A stretch of 6,086 nucleotides of DNA from Aequorivita sp. (lineage in GTDB: Bacteria; Bacteroidota; Bacteroidia; Flavobacteriales; Flavobacteriaceae), in NCBI GenBank assembly GCA_002733915.1, contig NVXN01000001.1, forward strand, positions 277,336 to 283,421, written 5' to 3'. Position numbers and translations under genes: made by a program. The notes beneath the pieces were generated by a model, which did not search any database, was not told the DNA's origin, and was given only the letters and a program-made list of their open reading frames with translations. Shown here one piece after another: positions 5,197 to 6,086 of the stretch (the first letter of the stretch is position 1; each line of letters starts with the position of its first letter).

Positions 5197-6086
5197 ATGG
5201 CTGAAGAAAATAAAAATAAAAAGAACGATTCAAAAAGACCCAAACCCACTTATTATTGGATTTACGCAGCAATAATAATGCTGTTCTTTGCAATTCAAAT
5301 ATTCGGCGGAGGCAGTTGGTCTCAGCCTGAAAAAACCAATCAGGCAAAGTTTGAGGAATTTTTGAAAAATGGGGATGTTGAGAAAGTAGATGTCATCAAT
5401 AAAAAAATTGCACAAGTTTATCTTACCGACGCCGCAAAAGAAAAAGAAGTTCATTCCAAAAAAGGCAATACGCCTTCTTTTTTAGCCCCGGGTCCAAATG
5501 ATCCCGATTATCAATTTGAATTTGGTGATCTCCAACTATTTCAAAATGATTTTCAAGAGATAAAAGCGGAAAACAATCTGTCCACTTCCTTAAATTTCGA
5601 AACAGACAATAACGTCTGGGGCGATATTCTGATGGGCATTTTACCATTTGTTATTATTATCGCTATTTGGATTTTCATTATGCGTAGAATGTCCAGTGGC
5701 GCAGGTGGTGGAGCTGGCGGACAACTGTTCAATATTGGAAAATCAAAAGCAAAATTGTTTGATGAAAAAACCGATGTGAAAACTTCTTTCAAGGATGTTG
5801 CCGGACTGGAAGGCGCCAAAGAGGAAGTTCAGGAAATTGTAGATTTTCTTAAAAACCCAGACAAGTACACTTCATTGGGAGGTAAAATTCCAAAAGGAGC
5901 TTTATTGGTAGGGCCTCCCGGGACAGGTAAAACTCTTTTGGCAAAAGCCGTTGCCGGCGAAGCAAAAGTGCCATTCTTTTCACTTTCAGGCTCAGATTTT
6001 GTTGAAATGTTTGTGGGTGTGGGTGCATCCCGTGTGCGTGATCTTTTCAAACAGGCAAAAGACAAATCTCCAGCAATTATTTTTAT
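5197..6086 (+). CDS. ftsH: ATP-dependent zinc metalloprotease FtsH, N-terminal part (3' partial)
   Basis: FtsH is a hexameric inner-membrane AAA+ protease that extracts and degrades damaged membrane proteins and short-lived regulators. Only the first 296 codons are present; the frame is open to the right edge. Order: a charged Lys/Asn-rich cytoplasmic N-terminus (1-18), transmembrane helix 1 (about 19-36), a periplasmic domain (about 40-144), helix 2 (about 145-162), a glycine-rich linker ([11 protein letters not shown], 166-176), and the start of the AAA+ domain. In that domain Walker A is GPPGTGKT (239-246) and the pore loop is MFVGVG (271-276). The sequence stops at AIIF, exactly before the Walker B acidic residues; the HExxH zinc site lies outside. 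ATG 5197 lies 15 bp after the rsfS stop and begins MAEENKNKK, a normal start. No separate promoter is seen, so expression is probably from the rsfS promoter. Confidence 0.97.
   Translation, partial: MAEENKNKKNDSKRPKPTYYWIYAAIIMLFFAIQIFGGGSWSQPEKTNQAKFEEFLKNGDVEKVDVINKKIAQVYLTDAAKEKEVHSKKGNTPSFLAPGPNDPDYQFEFGDLQLFQNDFQEIKAENNLSTSLNFETDNNVWGDILMGILPFVIIIAIWIFIMRRMSSGAGGGAGGQLFNIGKSKAKLFDEKTDVKTSFKDVAGLEGAKEEVQEIVDFLKNPDKYTSLGGKIPKGALLVGPPGTGKTLLAKAVAGEAKVPFFSLSGSDFVEMFVGVGASRVRDLFKQAKDKSPAIIF

Noticed and set aside
5423..6065. Several minus-strand open frames opposite ftsH
   Set aside because: The plus strand here clearly encodes FtsH with Walker A and pore-loop motifs; the minus frames have no recognisable content.
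1..6086. Search for mobile elements, CRISPR arrays, tRNAs, riboswitches or a new defence-type system
   Set aside because: No transposase, long inverted repeats, regularly spaced repeats with spacers, cloverleaf or unfamiliar gene cluster was seen; the genes are core functions packed with little spare DNA.

Overview
The window looks like ordinary chromosomal housekeeping DNA from a low-GC member of the Bacteroidota, most likely family Flavobacteriaceae. Four things support this. The protein sequences resemble flavobacterial Rho, PyrE, BirA, RsfS and FtsH. The -7 promoter boxes upstream of three starts have the Bacteroidetes form TAnnTTTG. Clear Shine-Dalgarno sequences are missing and start codons lie in A-rich leaders. 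The NUDIX / pyrE / SRPBCC / birA / rsfS / ftsH neighbourhood is one I associate with flavobacteria. That last point is from memory, and genus and species cannot be assigned.

Layout: (1) 1-408, C-terminal third of transcription terminator Rho (5' end outside the window), followed by a strong intrinsic terminator at 432-460. (2) 531-2285, a secreted M14-type zinc carboxypeptidase with its own promoter. (3) 2247-2876 on the minus strand, a NUDIX hydrolase whose 3' end overlaps the peptidase gene by 39 bp and whose start codon is 7 bp from the divergent pyrE start. (4) 2884-3525, pyrE (orotate phosphoribosyltransferase), then a 75-bp spacer with two short tandem repeats, then 3601-3993, a small SRPBCC-fold protein. 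(5) 3990-4721 on the minus strand, a BirA-type biotin-protein ligase with a TTG start, convergent with the SRPBCC gene (stop codons overlap by 4 bp). (6) 4810-5181, rsfS (ribosome silencing factor), then 15 bp later 5197-6086, the first 296 codons of ftsH (AAA+ membrane protease), which runs off the right edge.

Functionally this is a set of mostly independent core genes: transcription termination, extracellular or periplasmic peptide breakdown, nucleotide clean-up, UMP synthesis, biotinylation of carboxylases, ribosome silencing and membrane-protein quality control. The only clear same-strand transcription units are pyrE with the SRPBCC gene (probable) and rsfS with ftsH (likely). No RNA genes, mobile elements, CRISPR arrays or phage genes are visible. 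I did not find a convincing new biological system. The most interesting points are the extreme packing of the NUDIX/pyrE divergent starts, with a probable leaderless pyrE mRNA, and the uncharacterised small SRPBCC protein.
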